NCBI GenBank assembly: GCA_000227505.4
Contig: AGIF02000001.1
Span: forward strand, 454,035-518,034
Length of the DNA stretch: 64,000 bases
Direction: 5' to 3'
Source: a gamma proteobacterium HIMB55
Lineage (GTDB): Bacteria; Pseudomonadota; Gammaproteobacteria; Pseudomonadales; Halieaceae
Shown here piece after piece: positions 44,701 to 51,475 of this stretch. The notes under the pieces are model-generated. The model had not been told where the DNA came from, ran no database searches, and saw nothing but the letters and a program-made list of their open reading frames with translations. Position numbers and translations under genes: made by a program. Numbering within the stretch: the stretch's first letter is position 1; every line of letters begins with the position of its first letter.

Positions 44701-45300
44701 GTTGAGGGAACGGCAATAAGCTCTGTAGAGCTGACGCTTAATACAACGGCGGGCGTGAGTCTCATTCAGGCGAGTAGAACGCCGTCTACGAACAATTGGT
44801 CTGAGCCATTGGTGACTGTGGGCGATAACGCGTTCTCTGCCATTATCTATGACGATGTGAGCGGAGCGTTCTCGACTGAAACCCACGTGCTAAGTCTTGA
44901 GCTGTCACTCACTAACGGTCAGCAAGCCGTGACGTCCATGGGTGGCTGGCTGAACGAGATGCAGTTGTACAGCAGTGAAGCGTTTGCATTGAAGTCGGCA
45001 AATGACACCGACGGCGATTTTGTCGATGACGATGAAGACGCCTTCCCGAACGATCCAGCCGCATCGACTGATACCGACGGTGATGGTATGCCCGATGATT
45101 GGAACCCTGGCTACACTGCGCGTGATTCCGAATCAGGTCTCGTGCTTGATCTTGATGACGATAACGATGGTTACTCGGATAAAGAAGAAGAGGAGGCGGA
45201 TACAGACTCCTTGAATGCGGCTGATCAACCGATTAGTGGTATGAGCATCCTTCTTATCAAGCAAGCCATCGATAGTGCGGCAGCGCGGAGTCAGCAATAG
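38758..45300 (+). CDS. Giant secreted subtilisin-like protease, copy 2
   Basis: This 2180-residue paralogue of the gene before it has the same module order. A signal peptide (LKLIPVGLMIAALSYAQ) leads into the prodomain and the S8 protease with Asp263, His323 and Ser496. The beta-helix-like, Ig-like, FN3 (from about 1384), TIG, cohesin-like, dockerin-like (AADVTGNGEIS) and type-3 calcium repeats follow closely. The central region (about nucleotides 41220-42560) is strongly diverged and more A/T-rich than its flanks, but still shares landmarks such as W-GWITGEEPEL and LALVELP with copy 1. Both end in a similar tail, MS-(I/K)-x-LIK-x-AID-x-AA. It arose by tandem duplication, then split in the binding region. 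Confidence 0.93.
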   Translation: MRYLKLIPVGLMIAALSYAQEPEDVSGSETAAAKSDRVISEPDFHVLKRQRSFRGPYTDQDDPLLLAEQSKENARTGVNPNELSCRPPHCSREDARLIIKLATPASAQALAKATGNSSKQSAYFVDTSLTPIFSQSQVTKARAKLVSTRTKMPLNSMGKPVDLMRWRSLALPAGTDLDEAIADLSLDPRVEVVESSFERQLKGELSKPGEDSSMSTLAVVANDPRKGEQWALERTRTEDAWQWLEDNGYPAWGDRNIVVAVIDSGVDYTHEDLAGNMWVNAGEIPGNGIDDDNNGFVDDVYGADVVGQEGQDHDGDPQDDNGHGTHVAGIIAAQGNNDIGIIGVAPNAQIMAIKAAQYSGVLTSTDISEAILYAYQQGADIINMSFGGSGRSVLEEEALAVAFSNAVLVAAAGNQGIYNDRNCGIFARPSYPAAYPYVLGVMAESQFVAANGDWLAGFSNWDCKARNGLEYEVMAPGVDVLSTIPGNGYAAWDGTSMAAPVAAGMAALVRTRFDDKSVYSSRFIMGQVASTGASKQGNTPCRGCLPKSYLSADALTALTEVPEPSLSYLKHYLFDETDRAGNDGDGIVDAGETIDLALIIKNYWGMADNVEVTLEAQAAGAVAGPDPYVTWDVPTVNYGGVGSFNEDDNGLIYDDEQYITGVNSPFRFTVAADTPNEHIIPMLVTMTATNGLDPNDTSTYTTTSRFNLIVQRGRELPRVIDSDAPGTDGGQIDTDGVEDGVVTIDDSTLWLIDNPVLIAEDTTLKVGPGATLQFWGTQPDDTYAVFENPYLQVEGTLDVEGTVEKPAVFKPSDLFPDRAVVIDNRSIVRIRHAELYNLSRQQQVTGYQNYNFDLIDHSLVTRVALDGWLVVRRSESGYFSTNPGVTFGVSTLSNSRLNRLGNELPYAREIDNVVTQSTGPAQFFMGGYGWEQALVWERAETSLFDGTYLNSSQYQYRFLPELRSSVLLNNNQSWVNRYGETVTQGSRGQLPPYALSSRSLVLTTSQIDDRTYALIVMANPNQQLPYSSWESKALAFNEFASSLGGSLLVYSSDDERDKVQSWLAGYWNRLDTETSEQLLDLCGDNLAFCQWMKGQKWDANQFAYGVYRDENGWGWITGEEPELTGYDPTKDANIIENSDARFVLGYACCTQSYNFASPKLALVELPSLLTQLEVQSELDEWIEARPSAVSGNAILNQWWDPVPNHWMVIETPNKYDDFGLFSDSVDMTGVFWGTQSEELIRNAVRSYQTDFNKLPATIFPAATTPSDSAYPFVVDVDIKDSDGNARADSRFASEGTVWDVTFNRDMDASVQPMVTFGPDVPYTDFTVPGDWIDARTWRGEVTISPVATDGYQYVRVAGAVAADDPGLVTGNDQKRFRFEVITSGTESLNLQASGGEGYVDLSWNQDDYDTLMGFNIYRSTSQDGNYVRINQTLVGNEDREYRDSNTEPGVQYFYYFTVALDGSESEPSNKASATPIDTVKPVMSHNIISTATFGSTVMVQANVTDNISVQSVTLYYRAIGDTTYTSVDMVNTSGSTYRASIPASATQPPGVEYYIAATDGSSYTYNGRASSPNKITVENNPVVTSVSPSAGSTAGGEVISVSGNNFVDGATVALGSATCQNVVWASESRLTCTTPASAPNLVAVTVENPDGGKGVLTSAFTFVGNSTTMALPDITASQGQTRDVALTVDPVSGMQSFTAVISWNGDHLQYAGFTKGALVSGWDVVSQLEGTTLTIAGSSSTSVSGSGELVLLEFGVVADGDVSSVIDLVSAQINEGYIETALVDGSFTTAAGFSISGQVRFWDASNTAVAASVTLDNTLEETSDEATGHFQFSGVLDGTHTLNIGKEDGINDSIRGYDASLILSHVVGSATLTGSALAAADVTGNGEISALDASKVLEVAAGLETVPFANQASPWTFEPAERRYDEVTSNITDADFTAIYMGDVSGNWGELSTQSSTGVRLELDSITREGIATVNVLAAPPVEGTAISSVELTLNTTAGVSLIQASRTPSTNNWSEPLVTVGDNAFSAIIYDDVSGAFSTETHVLSLELSLTNGQQAVTSMGGWLNEMQLYSSEAFALKSANDTDGDFVDDDEDAFPNDPAASTDTDGDGMPDDWNPGYTARDSESGLVLDLDDDNDGYSDKEEEEADTDSLNAADQPISGMSILLIKQAIDSAAARSQQ

Positions 45301-45336
45301 GCAAGAAGTCTAGTCTCTAGAACCTATAAAGACAGT

Positions 45337-45690
45337 TCATTGCTTGTCAGGCGAAAACAGCCTGGCAAGCAATGTTCCAAGACCGACACCTATAATGTCA
45401 GCGAAGAAATCTTCCCACTCCTGTGAGCGAGTGGACGTAAAACCCTGAACGACCTCAATCAGCCCGCCTAGGGCTATGAGAAGAGCGCAAACGGCTAGCA
45501 GGTGCGTGGGATAGGCCCGAAGCCCAACCAAAGCGAGTGCTGCAAAGGCAAGGGTATGAACAACTTTGTCAGCAAGCGCAAAAAGTTGAGGTGAGTTTGC
45601 CTGCGGTACCAGCGCGCCGACCAAAACCGTTCCGCACATGACCCAAAAGATTGCTCGCGCAAACGGCTGGCTGAGAAGCGCGCGCATCAT
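45337..45690 (-). CDS. VanZ-like membrane protein
   Basis: This is a small integral membrane protein of about 117 residues from ATG 45690, which overlaps the stop of the GNAT gene. DKVVHTLAFAALALVGL and GGLIEVVQGFT..EWEDFFADIIGVGLG are the two conserved VanZ-family blocks, spread over four hydrophobic segments. VanZ-family proteins are linked to glycopeptide resistance and envelope traits, but the biochemical role of most members is unknown. It forms a two-gene unit with the acetyltransferase. Confidence 0.85.
   Translation of the reverse strand: MMRALLSQPFARAIFWVMCGTVLVGALVPQANSPQLFALADKVVHTLAFAALALVGLRAYPTHLLAVCALLIALGGLIEVVQGFTSTRSQEWEDFFADIIGVGLGTLLARLFSPDKQ
45340..45372. terminator. Long hairpin between convergent genes
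   Basis: TTGCTTGTCAGGC pairs with GCCTGGCAAGCAA (one wobble) around a 7-base loop. It lies 40 bases after protease copy 2 and within the 3' end of the convergent vanZ-like gene. It probably ends transcription of one or both, although the T tract is poor. Confidence 0.6.
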
Positions 45691-46214
45691 TTTCGCGCCA
45701 GCCACTGTTCTTTCGTTTGGCGCCAAACTCGAACTCGAACATCGCTTAACGAACCGGGCAAATGAGCGTATTCACTCGGCGCAGAGCCGAGGCGTTTGGC
45801 GAGGGTTTGCGAGGACGTGTTAGCGTCTTCAATAAGGTGAGTCACCTCATTCCAGCCGAGGTCGTCAAAGGCAAAGTCGATGCAAGCAGAGGCAGCTTCA
45901 AAGGCATAGCCCTGTCCCCAGTAGGGTTTTCTGAGACCCCAACCCACTTCTAGGGTTGGCCAGTGCAGCGGATGCCAGGGACCAATGCGGCCGATCCACT
46001 CGCCGGAAGACTTTTCGATCACACCGAACATCGCGGCTTTGGTGAGCGACCAAACACCGATCCACTGCGCAAGGGTGCGCCACGCATCGGGCTCCTGCTG
46101 ATGACCACCTAGGTGTCGCATTGTGTCCTCGCACATGAGGAAGTCGCGGACTTGTGGCCAGTCATCTGCGCTGGTCGGTCTGAGAATGAGTCGTTCTGTC
46201 TCGAGTTGCGTCAT
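45687..46214 (-). CDS. GNAT N-acetyltransferase (RimJ/RimL-like)
   Basis: The protein is 176 residues from ATG 46214 (MTQLETERLILRP, the common RimJ/RimL opening); an open leader upstream is probably not translated. GWGLRKPYWGQGYAFEAASA is the acetyl-CoA-binding loop, and ASQTLAKRLG near the C-terminus is the usual second motif. It acetylates an amino group on a protein N-terminus or small molecule. The stop overlaps the VanZ-like start. Confidence 0.9.
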   Translation of the reverse strand: MTQLETERLILRPTSADDWPQVRDFLMCEDTMRHLGGHQQEPDAWRTLAQWIGVWSLTKAAMFGVIEKSSGEWIGRIGPWHPLHWPTLEVGWGLRKPYWGQGYAFEAASACIDFAFDDLGWNEVTHLIEDANTSSQTLAKRLGSAPSEYAHLPGSLSDVRVRVWRQTKEQWLARK

Positions 46215-46451
46215 TGCAAGCGATCCTAGCTGAAGGTTGTGCGTTGGTTTTGCTCTCCATCGTATTTGCATCATCACGTTTTGGTTGCTAGTTGATGGTC
46301 ATCGGTAGAGCACGCAGTGTTGATGTAAAGTCTGTCACCCGGGGTACAGATCATCAACATACGTTTCTCGTCATCGGTCGTGAAGATGTCATCTTTTACC
46401 GTCATACTCGCGCCTCGAACAGCGCATACCACTAGTGACAGGTAAGAAGCA

Positions 46452-47486
46452 TTGATCAAACACTCAACACTGACTTCTAGGCTCGGTCTCGTGTTCACGG
46501 CTGTGAGTGGACTCTCCGCCTGTGGTGGAGGCGGCGGTGGATCGGCATCGGAGCCTCAAGCAATGAACCGCGCGCCTGTGTTTGATCAGGCTAGCTACGC
46601 GCTAAGCGTTCAGGAAAACACGGGCACGACAATCAGCGGTATTTCGTTCTCCGATCCGGATGCCGACCCGATTACACTCTCGATTAGCGGCACTGATAGC
46701 GAGGCGTTTTCAGTTACTAGTATTGGCAGCTTGGCGTTCATTACTCCGCCTGATTTTGAGACGCCTGCTGATAGCGACCAGAACAACGAGTACAGTATCA
46801 CGCTGTCGGCCTATGACGGAAAACTAACAACGTCAGTCTCCGTGGTTATCACGGTGACAAACGATGTTAGCGATGACGAAGCTGCAGAGCGCACCCTCTT
46901 TGGCTTAAGTGTTGATGTGGGGGAAGTGGGTACGCCGACTTACGATCGTCCAAGCACTTGGGATGATGAGGATGGCGATTGTATATCCGATCGCCATGAA
47001 ATTTTGATTGCGCAACATTTGGAGGGAGAGGGCGCTTATCCGTTAGTGATGTCCTCAAACGGTTGCTTTGTTGAGACGGGGCGATGGCTCGACCCCTATG
47101 ACAATATTTATTACTACAGTGCCTCAGATGTGCAGATAGACCACCTCGTTGCGCTCTATGAGTCTTGGATTTCAGGCCTTGGGAACCTCGATGCGGCTTT
47201 GCAGCGGCGCTTCGCAAATACAGGTAGCTTGGAGGAAGGAGTTCTTCCCGAAACCAGCCACAATTTCCTTGCCGTTGGAGCCTCCTCTAACGGTGAAAAA
47301 GGTAGCAGTGACCCAACCGAATGGATGCCGCGCAACGAGGCCTACCACTGCATCTACCTGAAAAAATGGGTGCTCACCAAATCTCAGAACGGGCTCCTAA
47401 TTGATCAAGCGGAGTTCGACTTTATTGAGGGCCGGGCGGCGGACTGCGGCGCTGAACCGCTGCCAGAGCTTCCCCCTAATCCTTGA
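46452..47486 (+). CDS. Lipoprotein with cadherin-like and HNH nuclease-like domains
   Basis: This 344-residue protein has a lipobox (LSAC, Cys24) followed by a glycine tract. Residues about 38-140 form a cadherin-like fold (NRAPVFDQASYALSVQEN, then DNQN-type calcium residues and VVITVTND). The C-terminal half (about 165-335) matches secreted HNH nucleases of the DUF1524/GmrSD-C type: CISDRHEIL, GRWLDPYDN, VQIDHLVAL with the catalytic histidine, then NFLAVGASSNGEKGSSDPTEWMP and CIYLKKWVLTK. It is probably tethered to the outer membrane and degrades DNA outside or in the periplasm. It starts at TTG 46452 (AGGTAAG upstream). Confidence 0.8.
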   Translation: MIKHSTLTSRLGLVFTAVSGLSACGGGGGGSASEPQAMNRAPVFDQASYALSVQENTGTTISGISFSDPDADPITLSISGTDSEAFSVTSIGSLAFITPPDFETPADSDQNNEYSITLSAYDGKLTTSVSVVITVTNDVSDDEAAERTLFGLSVDVGEVGTPTYDRPSTWDDEDGDCISDRHEILIAQHLEGEGAYPLVMSSNGCFVETGRWLDPYDNIYYYSASDVQIDHLVALYESWISGLGNLDAALQRRFANTGSLEEGVLPETSHNFLAVGASSNGEKGSSDPTEWMPRNEAYHCIYLKKWVLTKSQNGLLIDQAEFDFIEGRAADCGAEPLPELPPNP

Positions 47487-47731
47487 ACGGGCCTTTTCAA
47501 AAAGTTCAAGAAGTTCGAGAAGTCCAAAAACAGAGTTTCCTGCTTAGCATTGTGCAGACTGGATTAATGCGAGCTTGGAAGCAAAAGCCTAGCTTTTAGG
47601 TGTTGGCACTCGAAGAGTCGCTTTTTGGTTTGCCGTTTCTTATTTACTGAGTTTTCTACCTCTTAGGGCTTAGGACTTGAGGCTCAGCAGATGGAATTTC
47701 TGCGGGGGACTGCTTGTTAAATGGCAAATAA

Positions 47732-47754
47732 AAAAGGGGCGCAAAGCCCCTTTT
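47732..47754. terminator. Bidirectional terminator
   Basis: AAAAGGGGC and GCCCCTTTT form a perfect stem around a GCAAA loop, with A and T tracts on either side. It serves both convergent genes, the nuclease lipoprotein on the plus strand and the beta-lactamase-fold lipoprotein on the minus strand. Confidence 0.9.
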
Positions 47755-47783
47755 AGTCATCAATGCTGGTTTTGGGCGTGATG

Positions 47784-49025
47784 CTATTGCGCCGCATCCC
47801 ACGCTGCTTGGATAGCGCCAATGGCCTGTCCGATAAAGAAGCCGGGGGGTGCCCCAGAGTCTGCCTCATCGCCGTATTCGTCGATGGCCATGTAGCCACC
47901 AATGCCGCGATTAACGTCGATAAAGCTCACAGCACCAAAGGCGCCGGGGTCGGTGTATACGCCTGGGAGATCTTCGCGAATCCACCAGCCCATGCCGTAC
48001 GGCGTGGCGTTGGTTGCCACAACACCACCGCGATCGACTTGCATACTGGCAATAGAGTCTTCGCTTAACACCTGTGTATCGCCGCAGAAGCCGCCGTTTA
48101 AGTGCACCTGTAGCAGCTTCGCGTAGTCGGCCATGTTCGTAATTGCACCACCCTCAACATTGGGGTTGCTCATGCCCGCGAGCGTATCGACCGATCCCGT
48201 AAAGGATGTGGGCGATTCCCAGGGGTTACCGAAGGTAAAGACCTCCAAGTCACAAGGCGTACCGAGGTACTGATCGACCAATTGATTCCACGTCGCATTC
48301 GCCACCGTGCTAGCAGTCACACCCGCAATTTGCCATTGGCTGCCACCGTAGTCATACACGCTGCCCGCCGGTTGAGATGTGGGTAGTTCGTTTTGCACGA
48401 GTGTTTGCCCGCAGGCCTCAAAGTCGAAGATGGGCTGAGCGCTGAATTGACAGAGGTGATTGAAGTCTTCAATCGTTGGTCCCGTCTGGGATCCATATCC
48501 CCCAAGAAGTCGGAGCCCGGGAATGCCTGAGGTGTTACTGACCATCTGTTCGACTGTTCGATCCGCATAAGGGCCATCGTAGGCAAGGTAGGTGCTGACA
48601 GGTTCGCTCATCGAGAAATCGACATTGGCATCTTCCTGTAGCGCCATCAGTGTCATCACCGCGGGGACCTTACTGGTCGAGGCCAACAGCACCACCGTAT
48701 CGTCCGTGTGATCACCAAAAGTCGCTTGATGCATGATGCCCTCGGCGTCTACGAGAACGTAGCTAATGCCATCGAAATCCGCCCGGTCGTCGATGAAGGC
48801 TTGGAAAGACGCGTCGACTTCAGAGAAATCCGGTCCGCTGTCAGTAGAACCCCCACCCGATGATGAATCGCCACCGCCCGAGGAGGAGCCATCGTCGCCT
48901 CCGGTCGGTTCTGGATCAGGCGTTGATGAGCCACCGCCGCCGCCACAACCTGCGAGCCCTAATAAGACCGTCGCTAGCAGCAACAAGAGGGCGCTGCGAA
49001 CGTTGGTGAATCTGTGATTACGCAT
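47784..49025 (-). CDS. Beta-lactamase-fold serine hydrolase lipoprotein
   Basis: This 413-residue protein has a lipobox (LAGC, Cys27) and a long Gly/Ser/Asp linker to about residue 65. The penicillin-binding/class C fold is shown by the Ser-x-x-Lys motif STSK (Ser116, Lys119), the second motif YDYGG with a Gly in place of the usual Asn, and a weak third motif GAFG. VEQMVSNTSGIPGL and YGMGWWIRED are typical of esterase-type family VIII members. It is probably an outer-membrane or periplasmic esterase or peptidase rather than a true beta-lactamase. The 5' region contains a poly-glycine stretch also seen in the convergent lipoprotein. Confidence 0.88.
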   Translation of the reverse strand: MRNHRFTNVRSALLLLLATVLLGLAGCGGGGGSSTPDPEPTGGDDGSSSGGGDSSSGGGSTDSGPDFSEVDASFQAFIDDRADFDGISYVLVDAEGIMHQATFGDHTDDTVVLLASTSKVPAVMTLMALQEDANVDFSMSEPVSTYLAYDGPYADRTVEQMVSNTSGIPGLRLLGGYGSQTGPTIEDFNHLCQFSAQPIFDFEACGQTLVQNELPTSQPAGSVYDYGGSQWQIAGVTASTVANATWNQLVDQYLGTPCDLEVFTFGNPWESPTSFTGSVDTLAGMSNPNVEGGAITNMADYAKLLQVHLNGGFCGDTQVLSEDSIASMQVDRGGVVATNATPYGMGWWIREDLPGVYTDPGAFGAVSFIDVNRGIGGYMAIDEYGDEADSGAPPGFFIGQAIGAIQAAWDAAQ

Positions 49026-49145
49026 GACAAATCCTTTTTTTCTTTTTATCGATGCTTATTGTTAACGCAACCGAGCAAAATTTGAAAGTCGCTATTTGTG
49101 GGTTTATAAATTAAGGGGTGATTGAAGAAGAGGGCGGCGACTCAT

Positions 49146-50060
49146 ATGAAAGTAGTCTTTTATTCACTGGGGCTTGCAGGGCTTTTGAGCGTTTCGGGGC
49201 ATTCGGCCGCACAAGACGAGGCGGTGAACCACAACGGAGTGCTCAATCAGGAGTACGCGCCACTCGAGAAAACAGCACCGATTTACCCGCACGTTTCTCA
49301 ATTCAACGGCATTGAGGGCTACTGCATTATCGAGTACACCGTGACGTCCACGGGCTCTGTAAAAGACGCCTTTCCAGCAAGATGTCAGCCCGTCGGATTA
49401 TTTGAAGGAATCAGCGTCGAGGCGGCATACACTTTTCGTTACCAGCCAAGAATTGTCGATGGTACAGCTGTTGATGTGCCTGGTGTTCGAAATAAATTTA
49501 CCTTCGATTTGACGGGCTCTGGTAAGCGCATGGAGTTCAGTGACGAGCCGGTTAGGTGGAGCTTCATTCAAGAAAATGACACTCGCCGGATCAATCAAAG
49601 GATCGAAAAGCAGGATTGGAAAAAGCTCAAGAAATACGCCTTAAGTCGAAAGGGTCCAAATTATCGGATGTACTATTTTGCGGGCTTTGCTGAAATCATG
49701 ATGGGCAATAAAGATGCCGGCTATGAGTACATCGAACAGTTTGTATTTCATGAAAAAGAAGAGCTGCCTTTTGAGTTTGTCACCTTTAACGCTCTAAAAC
49801 TCTTGGTGACACACTACTACCAGACCCAGCAATACGAGGCCCTGATTGCCCTCGATAAGCACGCAGATATTTGGTGGTTTCGATTGCTTGAAGAGACGAC
49901 CACCAATCAAATGGCATTGATGATCGCAGATGCTTATGCCCGCATTGGTGATAACGATGCCTCGGTGAAACGCTTGACCGAGATTGTTGATCGCGCGCGT
50001 ACTGAAACGGCGAAGGAAGATCGATTCGTTGCAATAGCAAGTCGGGCGCTCGGGCGATAA
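49146..50060 (+). CDS. Exported TonB C-terminal-domain protein with helical tail
   Basis: The protein is about 304 residues from ATG 49146, preceded by a GAGGGCGG site; TTG 49122 is an alternative. After the signal peptide comes a TonB C-terminal-like domain: APIYPHVSQFNGIEGYCIIEYTV, STGSVKDAFPARCQP, FEGISVEAAYTFRYQP. The C-terminal 150 residues are helical and TPR-like. There is no proline-rich linker and no obvious inner membrane anchor apart from the signal, so it is not a classic TonB. It may receive or pass on a signal rather than energise a receptor. No operon partner. Confidence 0.75.
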   Translation: MKVVFYSLGLAGLLSVSGHSAAQDEAVNHNGVLNQEYAPLEKTAPIYPHVSQFNGIEGYCIIEYTVTSTGSVKDAFPARCQPVGLFEGISVEAAYTFRYQPRIVDGTAVDVPGVRNKFTFDLTGSGKRMEFSDEPVRWSFIQENDTRRINQRIEKQDWKKLKKYALSRKGPNYRMYYFAGFAEIMMGNKDAGYEYIEQFVFHEKEELPFEFVTFNALKLLVTHYYQTQQYEALIALDKHADIWWFRLLEETTTNQMALMIADAYARIGDNDASVKRLTEIVDRARTETAKEDRFVAIASRALGR

Positions 50061-50131
50061 AAGTCTGCCATTAATGGTCGCGTAGCACGGAATACGCCTG
50101 CGAGGGACCTGTGTCTGTTTGCTTGTTATTT

Positions 50132-50164
50132 GAGGAGGGGTCGCAACTTATTGCGTTCCTCCTC
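50132..50164. terminator. Hairpin after TonB-domain gene
   Basis: GAGGAGG..TCGCAA pairs with TTGCG..CCTCCTC around CTTA. There is no T tract, so it may be a weak terminator or an RNA element. It contains a ribosome-site-like GAGGAGG that would be hidden in the stem. The remaining bases of the 50061-50327 gap show no gene. Confidence 0.4.
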
Positions 50165-50327
50165 TGGTTCGTAGGTTGATCCATTCGATGGCCCGTTAAC
50201 GCTCCCTGCGCATCCGTGACATCGCATTTCTGCCATCTCTGTCCTAGCAAAATCACATCAATGTATTGGCAGTCGGACTGCCGCTCGCTACTCTTAGGCC
50301 ACAACTAACAACAATAGAGACCAACGC

Positions 50328-51440
50328 ATGAACTTCGAGTTTTCTGAAGAACAGCAAATGCTGCGGGACCAGGCACGAAACTACCTGTCCCAACATTGCC
50401 CCACGACATTGGTTCGCCGCGTGTTGAACAACCGCGAAACTCACGACGCTGACCTATATAAGGGCATCGCGGAAATGGGCTGGACCGCGACAACGATCCC
50501 TGAAGAGTACGGCGGCCTTGGCATGTCGAGCTTGGAGCTTGTCGTTATCGCCGAAGAACTCGGTCGCGCGTGTGCGCCCGTACCGTTCAGCTCAACGGTT
50601 TATCTGGCTGCCGAAGCCATCATGGCTTTGGGCACAGAAGCGCAGAAAGAGGCGTGGTTGCCAAAGATTGCTGAGGGTTCAGCGATTGGCTGTTTCGCGA
50701 TGGGCGAAGCCGGCGGTGCAGTGACACCTGATCAGATGAGTACCTCAATTGCTGACGGTGTTCTGAATGGCACGAAGGTACCTGTGGCAGACGGTGGCAT
50801 CGCAGACGTCGCTATTGTTGTCTGTGCTACAGACAAAGGCGATGGCGCAACACTCGCGCTGGTCGACCTTAGCCAGGACTGCATCGACAAAGACAATGTG
50901 CAGATGATTGATTTCAGCCGTGGACACGCAGAGCTCACATTTAACGGAGCGTGCGCTGAGGTGTTGGGTGAAGAGGGCGCGGGCTGGGCCGCGGTCGAGT
51001 CACTCATGAACACAGCCGCTGTACTGTTTGCATGGGAGCAGATCGGCATTGCGGATCGCGCGCTCGAGCAGGCGCGTGAGTATGCCCTAGGTCGTTTTGC
51101 GTTTGGTCGCTCGATTGCCTCTTACCAGGCTATCAAGCACAAATTGGCTAAAATGTACGTCAAGAATACTTTGGCGCGCAGTAACGCTTACTACGGCGCA
51201 TGGGCCTTGAACGCAGGTGCTAGCGATCTAGCGGTTGCGGCAGCGACGACGCGCGTTGCAGCGATCCAAGCGTCACTGTTTGCAGCTGAAGAGAATATTC
51301 AAACGCACGGTGGTATGGGCTTTACTTGGGAATTTGATTGCCAGTTCTACTATCGCCGCGCGAAGCTGTTGAGCCTCGCTGTGGGTAGTGAAAAGCAATG
51401 GCAGAGCCGTCTGGTTGATGGCTTGGCCGCTACGGCATAA
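50328..51440 (+). CDS. Acyl-CoA dehydrogenase, subunit-like 1
   Basis: This 370-residue protein has the acyl-CoA dehydrogenase fold: MLRDQARNYLSQ at the N-terminus, YGGLGMSSLELVVIAEELGR, and near the C-terminus IQTHGGMGFTWEFDCQFYYRRAKL. The chain ends shortly after that block and lacks the usual final E-G-T catalytic region. It is followed 35 bases later by a second dehydrogenase of different sequence, an arrangement like the heteromeric FadE pairs of steroid and polyketide-like CoA breakdown. It probably oxidises a bulky acyl-CoA together with its partner. The substrate is not determinable. Confidence 0.9.
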   Translation: MNFEFSEEQQMLRDQARNYLSQHCPTTLVRRVLNNRETHDADLYKGIAEMGWTATTIPEEYGGLGMSSLELVVIAEELGRACAPVPFSSTVYLAAEAIMALGTEAQKEAWLPKIAEGSAIGCFAMGEAGGAVTPDQMSTSIADGVLNGTKVPVADGGIADVAIVVCATDKGDGATLALVDLSQDCIDKDNVQMIDFSRGHAELTFNGACAEVLGEEGAGWAAVESLMNTAAVLFAWEQIGIADRALEQAREYALGRFAFGRSIASYQAIKHKLAKMYVKNTLARSNAYYGAWALNAGASDLAVAAATTRVAAIQASLFAAEENIQTHGGMGFTWEFDCQFYYRRAKLLSLAVGSEKQWQSRLVDGLAATA

Positions 51441-51475
51441 CGAATAAAACGAGACGAGAAAAAGAGAGGTTAATC

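Noticed and set aside
31951-45300. Diversity-generating retroelement acting on the lectin-like regions
   Set aside because: No reverse transcriptase, template repeat or IMH-like site is visible in the window; the divergence is spread, not limited to adenine positions as far as I can judge by eye.
47784-49025. True beta-lactamase resistance gene
   Set aside because: The second motif has Gly where Asn is expected and the third motif is weak; the lipobox and linker suit an esterase-like surface protein.
49146-50060. Classical TonB energy transducer
   Set aside because: There is no proline-rich spacer and the TonB-like domain is followed by a long helical tail; no exbB/exbD nearby.
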